Below are positions 1 through 8,986 of a DNA stretch of 64,000 bases, in pieces. Numbering within the stretch: the stretch's first letter is position 1; each line of letters opens with the position of its first letter. The position numbers were made by a program, and so were the translations under genes. Under the pieces are notes generated by a model, which was not told where the DNA came from, did no database searches, and saw only the letters and a list, made by a program, of their open reading frames with translations. The DNA comes from Bacteroides fragilis (GTDB lineage Bacteria > Bacteroidota > Bacteroidia > Bacteroidales > Bacteroidaceae). The stretch spans positions 62,001-126,000 of the forward strand of contig NZ_SZUU01000005.1 of assembly GCF_019583405.1 (NCBI RefSeq). Reading direction: 5' to 3'.

Positions 1-176
1 GGTATGAGGAGTCGGAAGTTGACTTACGTGTGATATTCGACTTGATTGACGGTAAATGGTATGTAACCGATTGCTATACCGGGTGGTATGGATACGATCT
101 GCCGATTGACGACCTGAATGAAACTGTGAAGCAGGTGAAAGAAGAGAATCAGACTTTTAAAGAATTGCATCCGTAG
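1..176 (+). CDS. C-terminal end of an unrecognised protein (partial)
   Basis: The reading frame enters from the left edge of the window (frame beginning at base 3) and stops at TAG 174-176, leaving about 57 residues. The visible part is acidic and contains the stretch DLIDGKWYVTDCYTGWYGYD, followed by a charged helical tail. It resembles the end of a small beta-rich periplasmic domain, but I cannot assign a family. The next gene on the other strand is convergent. The N-terminus and any signal peptide lie outside the window. Confidence 0.6.
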   Translation, partial: YEESEVDLRVIFDLIDGKWYVTDCYTGWYGYDLPIDDLNETVKQVKEENQTFKELHP

Positions 177-289
177 AGAATCTGATATCAGGGGGAGGAT
201 CACTCAAGGACTCCCTTTCTTTTAAAGAAAAGATAGGTTACTGCCCCAAGAGATGCAAGTTGACTAACATTCCCGTGTGTTGGTCAAGA

Positions 290-309
290 TTTTACGTACT
301 GACGTAAAA
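290..309. terminator. Short hairpin between convergent genes
   Basis: An 8-bp perfect inverted repeat (TTTTACGT / ACGTAAAA) with a 4-nt loop lies in the gap between the partial gene ending at 176 and the convergent dihydrouridine synthase ending at 432. It is AT-rich and has no long T-run, so a terminator role is only a possibility. The rest of 177-431 shows nothing I can assign. Confidence 0.3.
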
Positions 310-431
310 GCCTTTACATGCCGGGGTAAATGCTTTTACATCGAAAGGAAAATACAGGTAAATATAATTTGCTGACTATCAGTGATAATGAAACGGATGC
401 CAAACTACGCATTGTCCGGATGAACTTTCTG

Positions 432-1367
432 TCAGAATGCCGAACGGACGGCAATGTTGTATTTGGTAAGCGTAGTGCTTTTATGGATAGCTTTCCAACT
501 TTTCCGGTCGATCTGTGGAGCCAGATACTCCCAGAATGTTTTCATCTTGGTTACCAGTTGCGCTTCGCCACCTTGTATCTGCTCTTCATAATGAAGGAAA
601 ACGGCTGTGTGCAGTGCCTTAAGCTTTTCATGCCACTCTTCGGGAGAAAGCTTTCTGCCTTCTTTGTACTCCCAGCCTAATGCAGGGTTTGTCAGTAATC
701 CGCGTCCGATCATCACTCCGGCAAGACTTGGGAACTTGTCGGTAATGCGGTGGATGTCTGCTATGGTCAGGATATCCCCATTATAGACTACGGGATGTCT
801 GCATGCTTCGTAGAAAGAGGTAAATCCCTCCATGTCTACCTCGCCTTTGTATTGCTGGATGCCCAACCGGGGATGGAGGGTGATTTCGGTCAGGGGAGCA
901 GCGTTAAGCAACGGTATCAGTGACAGGCATTCATCCGGTTTTTCCCATCCCAGACGCATCTTTACCGAAAAGCGCATGTCGGGAAATTGTTCCGTTTGTT
1001 TTAGCAATGCCTCCACCTTGTCGGGATAAGGCAGCATGCCGGACCCGCATTGTCGTTTTGCCAACATCGGGAAAGGACAGCCGAGATTGATGTCTATCTC
1101 CCGATAGCCCTGTTCGATGAAGAGGGCGATCATACGCTCTGTTTTATCCGCTTCGGAGGCTATGAGTTGCGGGATAAGGCGGCCCACCCGGTTGTTTTCG
1201 GGTAGAATGTCCCGAACGTCTTTGTGGCGGAACTCTCCCCGGTCTACTCGTACAAAAGGAGTATGATAGACATCTATGCCGCCGAAAACGGCGGCATGGG
1301 CATTACGATAGGCTGCCTCGGTATATCCCTGAAGCGGAGCGAAGTGGATAGGTAATGTATTATTCAT
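432..1367 (-). CDS. tRNA-dihydrouridine synthase family protein
   Basis: The 311-residue protein is an FMN-dependent enzyme that reduces uridine to dihydrouridine in tRNA in the cytoplasm. The TIM-barrel signatures appear in order: APLQGYTE near residue 10, DINLGCP near 92, then RQCGSGM, where C107 is the expected catalytic acid, SVKMRLGW near 134, HPR near 165, and the phosphate-binding YNGDI and GVMIGRG segments near 195 and 217. The C-terminal helical tRNA-binding region is present. Which Dus subgroup it belongs to cannot be decided by eye. It ends a minus-strand pair, only 6 bases downstream of the outer-membrane protein gene, so the two may be cotranscribed. Confidence 0.9.
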   Translation of the reverse strand: MNNTLPIHFAPLQGYTEAAYRNAHAAVFGGIDVYHTPFVRVDRGEFRHKDVRDILPENNRVGRLIPQLIASEADKTERMIALFIEQGYREIDINLGCPFPMLAKRQCGSGMLPYPDKVEALLKQTEQFPDMRFSVKMRLGWEKPDECLSLIPLLNAAPLTEITLHPRLGIQQYKGEVDMEGFTSFYEACRHPVVYNGDILTIADIHRITDKFPSLAGVMIGRGLLTNPALGWEYKEGRKLSPEEWHEKLKALHTAVFLHYEEQIQGGEAQLVTKMKTFWEYLAPQIDRKSWKAIHKSTTLTKYNIAVRSAF

Positions 1368-1373
1368 CTGTTT

Positions 1374-2594
1374 TTAAAACATAAACATGGCTACACCTAC
1401 GATACGGTTGTTACCGATGGAATGCGTATCGATGATTTTGCCGCTTTTAAGATTCAGTGAACCGTAAGCAGCGGAAGTATAGGTATATTCCACTCCAAAC
1501 TTCCAGTGATTGACGTTGTATGTCAGTTCGGCTCCGGCAGTTACTACCTGGTCTACATTGGTTCCTGTTCCGTACAGTTGACCGGATGCTAAAGCATCAC
1601 TTGTCCCCAGATTCTTGACATATCCCAGGAAGATACCCGGTTTCCATTTCTGTCCGTATACAACGTTCAGCCATGAACTGGATACCCGGATCGGTGTATA
1701 TTTCTGTTCTCCGGTCTGCTTATCGATCGATTTGATTCCGAATCCACCGAGCATCGAAGTTTGTGTCAGATTAGAGCCCAATACGGTTTTGGCTCCTACA
1801 AACCAGTCTTTATTGCTGTATTTTACATGTCCTTCATAAGATAAAGTGGTGATGCGTTCGTTCACTTTATAAACTTTATCATCTATTTTAGACTCTGTAC
1901 GGGGTTTCAGGGAGAGAAGTTCTATGCCTGCTCCGGCTATCCATCCGTTGGCTTTATAATCGAGTCCCAGATAGAATTCGGGGACACAGCTGTTCTTTAT
2001 ATAAGCCTGGCTCTTGCCCGCAATACCTTGCGATAAATACTGCGATTGCCAGATTGCGGCTCCTGTCAGTTGGAATCCCTTATGTGTATAGCGATAGCGA
2101 ATTTGAGGGGCACGGCTGAATGGCTGGAAAGGTGCACCCACCGAAAGATTCAGTATTTGTGGTGATACATCACCGAACAGCGGATGCCAGGTTTGGCCGA
2201 GTAAGAGAGCTGAACGTCCCCAATCCAGGTTCAGGTAGGCATGGCGTAAGCGGATGGTGGAGTAGGAAGTTCCTGAGCCGCGGAAGTCCACTTCTACTTT
2301 GGCAGAAGTCATGGCACGTCCCAATTTAGGGCCGGTTACGTCTATTCCCAGGCGGGTATATAAAGTATAAAAGCTACCGTTGGCAGTTGCGTTCAGGTCC
2401 TTGCCGTTTTCATCGAGTACTTCGTCTTTGGGATACATGTAAAACAATCCGTCTACTGTCTCTTCGTTAGCACGGCTGTTGTAATAAAGGTCTGTGCGAA
2501 TCTGTCCGTAAAACTTATAACTAAAGTCTTTCTTTTGAGCAAAACTGCTTACTGCCATCATCAGGCAGGCAGATAAAATTAGATGCTTCTTCAT
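1374..2594 (-). CDS. Outer-membrane beta-barrel (porin-like) protein
   Basis: The 406-residue protein starts with a clear signal peptide, probably cleaved after SSFAQ near residue 20. It continues as alternating amphipathic strands rich in Tyr, Gly and Trp and ends in a terminal Phe (AMFMF), the usual C-terminal signature of outer-membrane barrels. Segments such as YKFYGQIRTDLYY and LLLGQTWHPLFGD look like porins of the DcaP/OprB-like type found in Bacteroidetes. The substrate is unknown. A TAnnTTTG promoter box lies 86 bases upstream, and a tRNA-dihydrouridine synthase gene follows 6 bases after the stop. Confidence 0.75.
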   Translation of the reverse strand: MKKHLILSACLMMAVSSFAQKKDFSYKFYGQIRTDLYYNSRANEETVDGLFYMYPKDEVLDENGKDLNATANGSFYTLYTRLGIDVTGPKLGRAMTSAKVEVDFRGSGTSYSTIRLRHAYLNLDWGRSALLLGQTWHPLFGDVSPQILNLSVGAPFQPFSRAPQIRYRYTHKGFQLTGAAIWQSQYLSQGIAGKSQAYIKNSCVPEFYLGLDYKANGWIAGAGIELLSLKPRTESKIDDKVYKVNERITTLSYEGHVKYSNKDWFVGAKTVLGSNLTQTSMLGGFGIKSIDKQTGEQKYTPIRVSSSWLNVVYGQKWKPGIFLGYVKNLGTSDALASGQLYGTGTNVDQVVTAGAELTYNVNHWKFGVEYTYTSAAYGSLNLKSGKIIDTHSIGNNRIVGVAMFMF

Positions 2595-2679
2595 TTTTTG
2601 TGTTATTTGTTAGATACAATGGGGATTTACCCGTTGAAGTTATTATCTTAAATCAATGTAAGATGGTTGTTTCACGCTG

Positions 2680-2687
2680 CAAAGGTA
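2680..2687 (-). promoter_or_regulatory. -7 box (TACCTTTG) for the outer-membrane protein gene
   Basis: It matches the Bacteroides TAnnTTTG consensus on the minus strand, 85 bases before the start codon at 2594. No clear -33 TTG is seen. Confidence 0.5.
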
Positions 2688-2794
2688 AGGAAATCATCTG
2701 ACTGACCATGAAAAAGGATACCCGAAAGTAAACGTTTTCGGAAAAGGTTGTAAAATAGCACCGGATGGAGAATGAAATACTGGAATAAAGTATA

Positions 2795-2802
2795 TATTTT
2801 TG
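2795..2802 (+). promoter_or_regulatory. -7 box (TATTTTTG) for the CBM9-like gene
   Basis: It matches TAnnTTTG 22 bases upstream of the ATG at 2825. With the minus-strand box at 2680-2687 it forms a divergent promoter region. Confidence 0.5.
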
Positions 2803-2824
2803 CAAGATAAAAATAGAATAGACC

Positions 2825-3466
2825 ATGAAAGTAAAAAAGATCAGTATTGCTAATGTGGAGGTCGATGCACTTCCCGAATTACTGGATAAAGAAAAGATCG
2901 GTTTCCAGGCTATTGATAATGTGAATTGGGAAGCTTATCCTTATCGTCCGAAAGTGGAGTTCCGTATAGCCCATAGCGATGATGCTGTTTTGTTGCACTT
3001 TAATGTGAAAGAGGCCAGTGTGAGGGCTAAGTACGGAGAAGACAACGGGTCTGTGTGGACAGACTCTTGCGTGGAGTTCTTTTCTGTGCCTGCCGGTGAC
3101 GGTATTTATTATAACATCGAATGCAACTGTATCGGGACGATTCTTATAGGTGCCGGAGCAGAACGTAACGACCGGGAGCGTGCCTCTCAGGAAGTGATGG
3201 ATCAGGTAAAGCGTTGGGCCAGCCTGGGACGCCAGCCGTTCAATGAACGCATTGGAGAGTGTAACTGGGAAGTGGCGTTGATCATTCCATATACAGCATT
3301 CTTTAAACACAACATTACTTCTCTGGACGGAAAAACGATTACTGCGAACTTCTACAAATGTGGAGACGAATTGCAGACCCCGCATTTCCTTTCATGGAAT
3401 CCGATTAAAATAGAGAAACCGGATTTCCATCGTCCCGATTTCTTCGGTACCTTGGAGTTTGAATAG
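2825..3466 (+). CDS. CBM9-like carbohydrate-binding domain protein
   Basis: The 213-residue protein has no signal peptide and consists of one beta-sandwich domain like carbohydrate-binding module family 9. Supporting segments are NVNWEAYPYRPKVEFRIAHS, the VWTDSCVEFF motif in the middle and LSWNPIKIEKPDFHRPDFFG at the end, which is the usual closing signature of this family. In Bacteroides such proteins are generally annotated as carbohydrate-binding family 9-like; the ligand is not known. It is a single gene with its own promoter box and a strong bidirectional hairpin after the stop. Confidence 0.75.
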   Translation: MKVKKISIANVEVDALPELLDKEKIGFQAIDNVNWEAYPYRPKVEFRIAHSDDAVLLHFNVKEASVRAKYGEDNGSVWTDSCVEFFSVPAGDGIYYNIECNCIGTILIGAGAERNDRERASQEVMDQVKRWASLGRQPFNERIGECNWEVALIIPYTAFFKHNITSLDGKTITANFYKCGDELQTPHFLSWNPIKIEKPDFHRPDFFGTLEFE

Positions 3467-3506
3467 AATGAACCTGCCCGTGTAAAAGCATGGAAAATAA
3501 TAAAAG

Positions 3507-3540
3507 AAAGGTGTAGTCATCCCAGGATGACTACACCTTT
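3507..3540. terminator. Bidirectional rho-independent terminator
   Basis: A perfect 16-bp inverted repeat (AAAGGTGTAGTCATCC and its complement) with a 2-nt spacer lies between the convergent CBM9-like gene (ends 3466) and the LpxA paralogue (ends 3564). A-rich DNA on one side and T-rich DNA on the other give U-runs in both directions. Confidence 0.85.
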
Positions 3541-3563
3541 TCTTTATCGGCAGATGATTGTGC

Positions 3564-4334
3564 CTATTTTACGATTCCACGTTTTGACTCCTTGACGAAT
3601 GCAACGATATTTTCTATCTCTTCGCTCATGGGAACCTGGTCTACAATTTTTTGTACTGCATCCTGCAGGCTGAAATTGCCCTGATAGATCAAACGGTAAG
3701 CATTGGCAATATGTCGCAAGACCCTTTCGCTCGTATTTTTATGTTGTTGTAATACTACAGCGTTTACTCCGTGATATTCTACCGGATTTCCGGCCATAAT
3801 AACATAAGGAGGTACGTCTTTTGATATGCGGCAACCGCTCTGAATCAACGTCCATTGTCCTACATGGCAATATTGATGGAGTGTGACGTTTCCACTCAGG
3901 ATCACGCAATCGTCCAAGGCACATTCTCCGGCAATTGTAGTACCGATACCGGCTACGCAATTGTCACCGATTTGTACGTCATGACAGACATGAACCTTGT
4001 CCATCAGGAAGTTGCCGTTGCCGATCTTTGTGGCGTTTCCGCCGAAAGTGGCCCGGCTGATGACTACATTCTCGCGGATATGATTGTTATCACCGATGAT
4101 CAGTGAACTTTCTTCTCCTTTGTAATGGAAATCCTGTGGCTCCGCTCCGAGTACGGCGTGTTGATGCACTTTGTTACCTTTTCCCAGCTGCGTACCATTC
4201 AGTATGCTGGCATAAGACATAATGATGCAGTCGTCCCCTATTTCGACATTATCTTCAATGTAAGCGAACGGTTGAATGGTGACATTCTTACCGATTTTTG
4301 CCCCGGGGGCTATCGATGCTAATGGACTAATCAT
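3564..4334 (-). CDS. lpxA: LpxA-type acyl-ACP--UDP-N-acetylglucosamine O-acyltransferase paralogue
   Basis: The 256-residue protein is a left-handed beta-helix acyltransferase of the LpxA family, which performs the first acylation of lipid A synthesis in the cytoplasm. Hexapeptide repeats fill residues 1-185. AEPQDFHYKGEES near 64 matches the family core, and VHVCHDVQIGDN near 114 carries the expected catalytic His (H118). Two points are unusual. The gene stands alone, without lpxC, fabZ or lpxD neighbours, and the usual IHRGT segment reads ISRAT. Bacteroides commonly carries a second LpxA-like gene, so this may be the paralogue with a different acyl or sugar specificity. The start at 4334 is the ATG giving the conserved N-terminus ISPLASIAPGAKIG. 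Confidence 0.82.
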   Translation of the reverse strand: MISPLASIAPGAKIGKNVTIQPFAYIEDNVEIGDDCIIMSYASILNGTQLGKGNKVHQHAVLGAEPQDFHYKGEESSLIIGDNNHIRENVVISRATFGGNATKIGNGNFLMDKVHVCHDVQIGDNCVAGIGTTIAGECALDDCVILSGNVTLHQYCHVGQWTLIQSGCRISKDVPPYVIMAGNPVEYHGVNAVVLQQHKNTSERVLRHIANAYRLIYQGNFSLQDAVQKIVDQVPMSEEIENIVAFVKESKRGIVK

Positions 4335-4353
4335 AATTGTATTGTATTTAAAG

Positions 4354-5745
4354 TTAATCTTCTCTTCCGCCGCCTAATGCCTGATAAAGGCTTACTACAG
4401 CCTGCATCCGGTCGAAAGTATCGTTTACCTGAGATAAACGGGCACTGAGCAAAGATTGTTCGGCCGACAATACCTCCAGATAAGTAGACGTCCCTAATTT
4501 AAACAATTCTTTTGTATATTCAGATGCTTTCTCTGATGATTCCACTTGCATTTTGCGGGAAGCCGTTTTTTCGGAAGCACTCTGATACTGGTATAGTGCA
4601 TTGCTTACTTCACTTCCTGCATTCAGTATACTCTGTTGGAAGGCCAGTTTAGCTTCTTCCTGTTGTGCCTTGGCTATCTTCAGACGGGCGATGTTTGCAC
4701 CCCGGTAGAATAGCGGCTGAGTAAGTGAACCAAGTACGGATGCCAGCAGTTTACCCGGGTTGACAATGGCGCTACCGGCACTGTTGGTCCATCCGGCTGA
4801 CCCACTGATTGTGATCTGCGGATAGAAGGCGGCACGGGCTGAGTTTGCATTGTAATAAGTGCTGGCCAGAGCCATTTCGGCTGCTTTTACATCCGGACGG
4901 TTAGAAAGTAGCTGCAAAGGAACACCTACTGAAAACTCTTCCGGCAATTGCTGTTCTTCAAGGACTCCCCGTTGAATAGTCTGCGGCGCCTGTGCCAGCA
5001 GCATAGACATGGCATTTTCGGTTTCGCGGATACTCTGCTGAATGGCCGGGATAGAGGCCAATACTTGTGCATAGGCAGCTTTGCTTTGTTCCACTCCGGC
5101 AGAGGTCGTGTTGAACATGGCGGCATCCTTCATAGCTTGCATAGTTTCAACATTACGTTTCATGATGTCGGCGGTCTGTTCGGTGATGTCGAGCTGACGG
5201 TCGAGCATTAATAACGTGTAGTATGTATTGGCAATTCCCGAGATGATCTGGGTCTGTACAGCTTGGCGATATGCTTTCGTTTGTAACAATGCTACTTGTG
5301 CACCCCGTTTGGCATTCAGCAGTTTGCCGAACAAATCGATCTCCCAACTGGCAGTTGCAGGCAGTGAATAAGTTTTCGTTGCCGCATGTTTGTCGAAACT
5401 GCTGATGGTTCCTTGTGGTGACAATCCGAGTGAAGGAGCATAAGCCAAGCGGGCTGACATCAGCGATGCCTGTGCCTCTTTCACTTTCAGTGCGGCAGTC
5501 AGCAGGTCAGTATTGTGAGTCAGTCCCTGTTCGATTAACGCTTGTAACTGAGGATCTGTGAAGACCTCTCTCCAAGGCAGATTTCCGAAGTTGGCAGTAT
5601 CGGATATCAAAGTATCGGCAACAGATACTGTATCCCGGTAAAGTCCGGAAGCTTCTATATCCTTAGGTCTGTCATATGATTTATAGATGTGGCAGCTGCT
5701 CAGGAGAGCAGTTGCACACAACATACCTATAATTTGTTTCTTCAT
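4354..5745 (-). CDS. RND efflux outer-membrane channel (TolC/OprM-like lipoprotein)
   Basis: The 463-residue protein is the outer-membrane exit duct of a tripartite RND pump. It begins with a lipoprotein signal (LLSSC near residue 14) and carries two homologous long coiled-coil hairpin repeats. Recognisable parts include LPWREVFTDPQLQALIEQGL in the first repeat and LLSNRPDVKAAE in the second, as in NodT/OprM proteins. An upstream in-frame ATG at 5796 would overlap the pump gene and remove the signal from the N-terminus, so the start at 5745 is preferred. It is the last gene of the adaptor-pump-channel operon, 16 bases after the pump stop. Confidence 0.92.
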   Translation of the reverse strand: MKKQIIGMLCATALLSSCHIYKSYDRPKDIEASGLYRDTVSVADTLISDTANFGNLPWREVFTDPQLQALIEQGLTHNTDLLTAALKVKEAQASLMSARLAYAPSLGLSPQGTISSFDKHAATKTYSLPATASWEIDLFGKLLNAKRGAQVALLQTKAYRQAVQTQIISGIANTYYTLLMLDRQLDITEQTADIMKRNVETMQAMKDAAMFNTTSAGVEQSKAAYAQVLASIPAIQQSIRETENAMSMLLAQAPQTIQRGVLEEQQLPEEFSVGVPLQLLSNRPDVKAAEMALASTYYNANSARAAFYPQITISGSAGWTNSAGSAIVNPGKLLASVLGSLTQPLFYRGANIARLKIAKAQQEEAKLAFQQSILNAGSEVSNALYQYQSASEKTASRKMQVESSEKASEYTKELFKLGTSTYLEVLSAEQSLLSARLSQVNDTFDRMQAVVSLYQALGGGRED

Positions 5746-5761
5746 ATTCTTTTCTTTATTC

Positions 5762-8700
5762 CTATTTAGCGTATTGTTCAATTTCTGTTTCTGCATCTGT
5801 ATTATCGATGTCTTCCCATTCGATAGGTTTCACCTTCTCCTGTAAATACTGGAAGAGAACGAACAAAGCAGGAACCACAAATATCTGGCATATCATACCG
5901 ATAAACATACCGCCTACCGCAGCTGTACCCAAAGCACGGTTACCATTGGCACCTACACCCATGGCAAGCATCAACGGAATCAAACCTACTACCATTGCTA
6001 AAGAGGTCATCAGAATAGGACGGAGACGTGCACCTGCTCCCAATACGGCAGCCCAGGTGATGCTCATACCCATCTTACGACGGTCGAGGGCAAATTCGAC
6101 AATCAGGATCGCATTCTTTGCTAACAAACCTATCAACATAATCAATGCAATCTGCATATAAATGTTGTTGGTAGCTGCTCCCAAAATAGGGATGATATTA
6201 TTGGCCAATCCCATCAGGTGGGCAAAGATGAAGCTGCCTGCCAGACCGAAAGGAATAGAAAGCAATACAGCCAATGGTAAAATATAACTTTCGTACTGGG
6301 CACTCAGCAACAAATAAACGAATACGAAGCAAAGGACGAAGATCATAGCTGTGGAGCTGCCACTAGAGCTTTGTTCTTCGCGGGTCATACCCGAGAATTC
6401 ATAGCCATATCCTGTAGGTAAAGTCTGTTCGGCTACTTCCTGCATTGCCTGGATGGCTTGACCGGAACTATAGCCGTCGGCGGGAGAACCGTTGATGGTC
6501 ATAGCGGTAAACATGTTGAATCGCTTGATATTATCCGGTCCGTAGATGCGCTTAATATTCATAAACTGAGTGATAGGCGCCATTTCGTTACCATTGCGTA
6601 TCTTGATTGACTTCAGCGACTCGAGGTTGGTACGACTGTTCGGTTCCGCTTGAATCATTACGCGATACATTTTACCGAAGCGATTGAAGTTTGAAGAATA
6701 CAAACCACCGTAGTAGCCTTGCAAAGTGGTCAGAATATCGTTAGGTGATAGTCCGGCTTTCTTACAGGCAGCTGCGTCGATGTCTATCATGTATTGCGGG
6801 AAGTTCGGATTGAACGATGTTTGCGCTGATTGAATTTCGGGACGGGCCTGCAATTTAGAGATGAAATCCTGAGCCACCTCATAGAATTTGTCAAGGCTAC
6901 CTCCCGTTTTATCCTGTAGGTTCATCTCGAAACCATTGGACACACTATAACCCGGAATCATTGGTGGAGCGAACAACAGTACACGGGCGTCTTTAATCAC
7001 TTCACGAGCTTTGAGGTATAACATACCCGAAACAAAGTCTGAACGTTCTTTGATGGATCGCTCATCCCAGTTTTTCAGTTTACAAATAAATGAACCGTAG
7101 CTGGGTCCCTGTCCTGCTATGAAGCTATAGCCTACAATCATCGTACGGCTGTCGATTGCCGACTCTGAAGCTATCAGGCTGTCTACCTGTTGCATCACCG
7201 CTTCGGTACGTTCTTTAGAACTACCCGGGGGCATGTCGACAACAGCCATGATGGTACCTGTATCTTCATTCGGAACCAAACCGGTCGGGGTGATATTCAT
7301 CAGGAAAATCATCAGGGCAAAGCCGGCTACTACCGCACTGATTGTAAGCCAAGGTTTCTGGATGAAGAAAAGTACCCTTTTCTTATATTTTTTCAAAATC
7401 GTATCGTATGCCGCATTGAATGAAGCATGGAAACGTTTGGCAAGTGTCACTTTTTCTTTTTTGTTCGGATCGTGTGGTTTCAGTAGGATGGCACACAGTG
7501 CAGGACTCAATGTCAAAGCATTCAAGGCCGAAAGTGCAATAGCGATAGCCATTGTCAGACCGAACTGGCGATAGAATGTACCGGAAGTACCGGACATGAA
7601 ACTTACCGGAATAAATACAGACATCATTACCAATGTGATAGAAACGATGGCACCTCCCAATTCATTCATGGCGTCGATGGAAGCCAGACGGGCTGATTTA
7701 TAGCCTTGGTCAAGTTTTGCATGGACGCCTTCCACGACGACGATCGCATCATCGACCACAATCGCTATGGCAAGTACCATGGCACATAGTGTCAGAAGGT
7801 TGATACTGAACCCAATCAGATATAAGACAAAGAACGTACCGATCAATGCAACCGGGATGGCGATAGCAGGAATCAATGTAGAGCGTAGATCCTGCAGGAA
7901 AATGTATACCACAATGAATACAAGAATAAATGCCTCGATCAATGTCTTGACTACCTCATGAATAGAGGCGAACAAGAAGTCATTGGCATTCTGTGATACA
8001 TTTACTTTGACGCCCGGTGGGAAGGTAGAAGCTGATTTATCCAGTAAGGTGAGGATGTCGTTGATAATAGCTGTCGCATTCGAACCGGCTGTCTGGAATA
8101 CGATGATGGTTACTGCCGGATGCCCGTTCACTTTATTGGTAAATCCGTAAGTCAGACGTCCCAATTCTACACTGGCGATGTCTTTCAGTCGAAGTACCTG
8201 TCCGTCTTCAGTAGCACGGATTACAATATTCTCAAATTCTTCTTGACTTTGCAGGCGCCCCTTGTATCTCAGAGTATATTGAAAAGTCTGGTTACCCTCT
8301 TCACCGAATGCTCCCGGAGCAGCCTCAATGTTCTGTTCGGCCAACGCTGCGGAAACATCGGTAGGCATCAGGTGATATTGGGCCATGATATCCGGTTTCA
8401 GCCAGATACGCATTGAATAGTCTGCACCAAGCACCATGGCGTCACCTACACCCGGTACGCGCTGCACTTCCGGCACCAGATTGATCTTGGCATAATTTTC
8501 CAGAAATTCGTTATCGTATTTGTCGTCGGAACTATATAAAGAGAATACCAGCAACATACTGGTCTGTCGTTTTGAAGTGATGACGCCTACTTTGGTTACT
8601 TCGGCGGGCAGCAGACCTTGTGCTTTGGCTACACGGTTTTGAACGTTTACCGCGGCCATATCCGGATCGGTGCCTTGTTTAAAGTATACGTCAATACGGG

Positions 8701-8965
8701 CTTCACCGGTATTGGTTGCTGTGGAACTCATGTACATCATGTTTTCCACACCGTTGATTTGCTCCTCCAGCGGGGCGACTACACTGTTTAATACCGTTTG
8801 TGCATTAGCACCCTGATAAGTGGTCGAAACGCTTACCGTAGGTGGGGCAATATCCGGATATTGGGAAATAGGCAGCGAAATCAAGCCCAGAATACCCAAG
8901 ATTACTATAACGATGGAGATCACCGTAGATAGTACCGGACGATTAATAAATCTATCTAGTTTCAT
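5762..8965 (-). CDS. RND multidrug efflux pump (AcrB/HAE1 family)
   Basis: The 1067-residue inner-membrane proton-drug antiporter has the AcrB family length. The N-terminal MKLDRFINRPVLSTVISIV is the typical first helix and is followed by LPISQYPDIAPPTVSV. The proton-relay Asp pair is present in AIAIVVDDAIVVVEGVHA in the fourth helix. The GPSYG segment of the porter domain and the second set of helices (LIGLLAKNAILIVEFA) complete the duplicated fold. It works with the adaptor upstream and the channel downstream. Substrates cannot be read from the sequence. No regulator gene is adjacent, which differs from many TetR-controlled RND operons. Confidence 0.95.
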   Translation of the reverse strand: MKLDRFINRPVLSTVISIVIVILGILGLISLPISQYPDIAPPTVSVSTTYQGANAQTVLNSVVAPLEEQINGVENMMYMSSTATNTGEARIDVYFKQGTDPDMAAVNVQNRVAKAQGLLPAEVTKVGVITSKRQTSMLLVFSLYSSDDKYDNEFLENYAKINLVPEVQRVPGVGDAMVLGADYSMRIWLKPDIMAQYHLMPTDVSAALAEQNIEAAPGAFGEEGNQTFQYTLRYKGRLQSQEEFENIVIRATEDGQVLRLKDIASVELGRLTYGFTNKVNGHPAVTIIVFQTAGSNATAIINDILTLLDKSASTFPPGVKVNVSQNANDFLFASIHEVVKTLIEAFILVFIVVYIFLQDLRSTLIPAIAIPVALIGTFFVLYLIGFSINLLTLCAMVLAIAIVVDDAIVVVEGVHAKLDQGYKSARLASIDAMNELGGAIVSITLVMMSVFIPVSFMSGTSGTFYRQFGLTMAIAIALSALNALTLSPALCAILLKPHDPNKKEKVTLAKRFHASFNAAYDTILKKYKKRVLFFIQKPWLTISAVVAGFALMIFLMNITPTGLVPNEDTGTIMAVVDMPPGSSKERTEAVMQQVDSLIASESAIDSRTMIVGYSFIAGQGPSYGSFICKLKNWDERSIKERSDFVSGMLYLKAREVIKDARVLLFAPPMIPGYSVSNGFEMNLQDKTGGSLDKFYEVAQDFISKLQARPEIQSAQTSFNPNFPQYMIDIDAAACKKAGLSPNDILTTLQGYYGGLYSSNFNRFGKMYRVMIQAEPNSRTNLESLKSIKIRNGNEMAPITQFMNIKRIYGPDNIKRFNMFTAMTINGSPADGYSSGQAIQAMQEVAEQTLPTGYGYEFSGMTREEQSSSGSSTAMIFVLCFVFVYLLLSAQYESYILPLAVLLSIPFGLAGSFIFAHLMGLANNIIPILGAATNNIYMQIALIMLIGLLAKNAILIVEFALDRRKMGMSITWAAVLGAGARLRPILMTSLAMVVGLIPLMLAMGVGANGNRALGTAAVGGMFIGMICQIFVVPALFVLFQYLQEKVKPIEWEDIDNTDAETEIEQYAK

Positions 8966-8986
8966 ATTTAACTTGCTATGCTGATT

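Noticed and set aside
330..680. Plus-strand 116-residue frame
   Set aside because: It is mostly antisense to the well-supported dihydrouridine synthase gene and shows no domain or signal.
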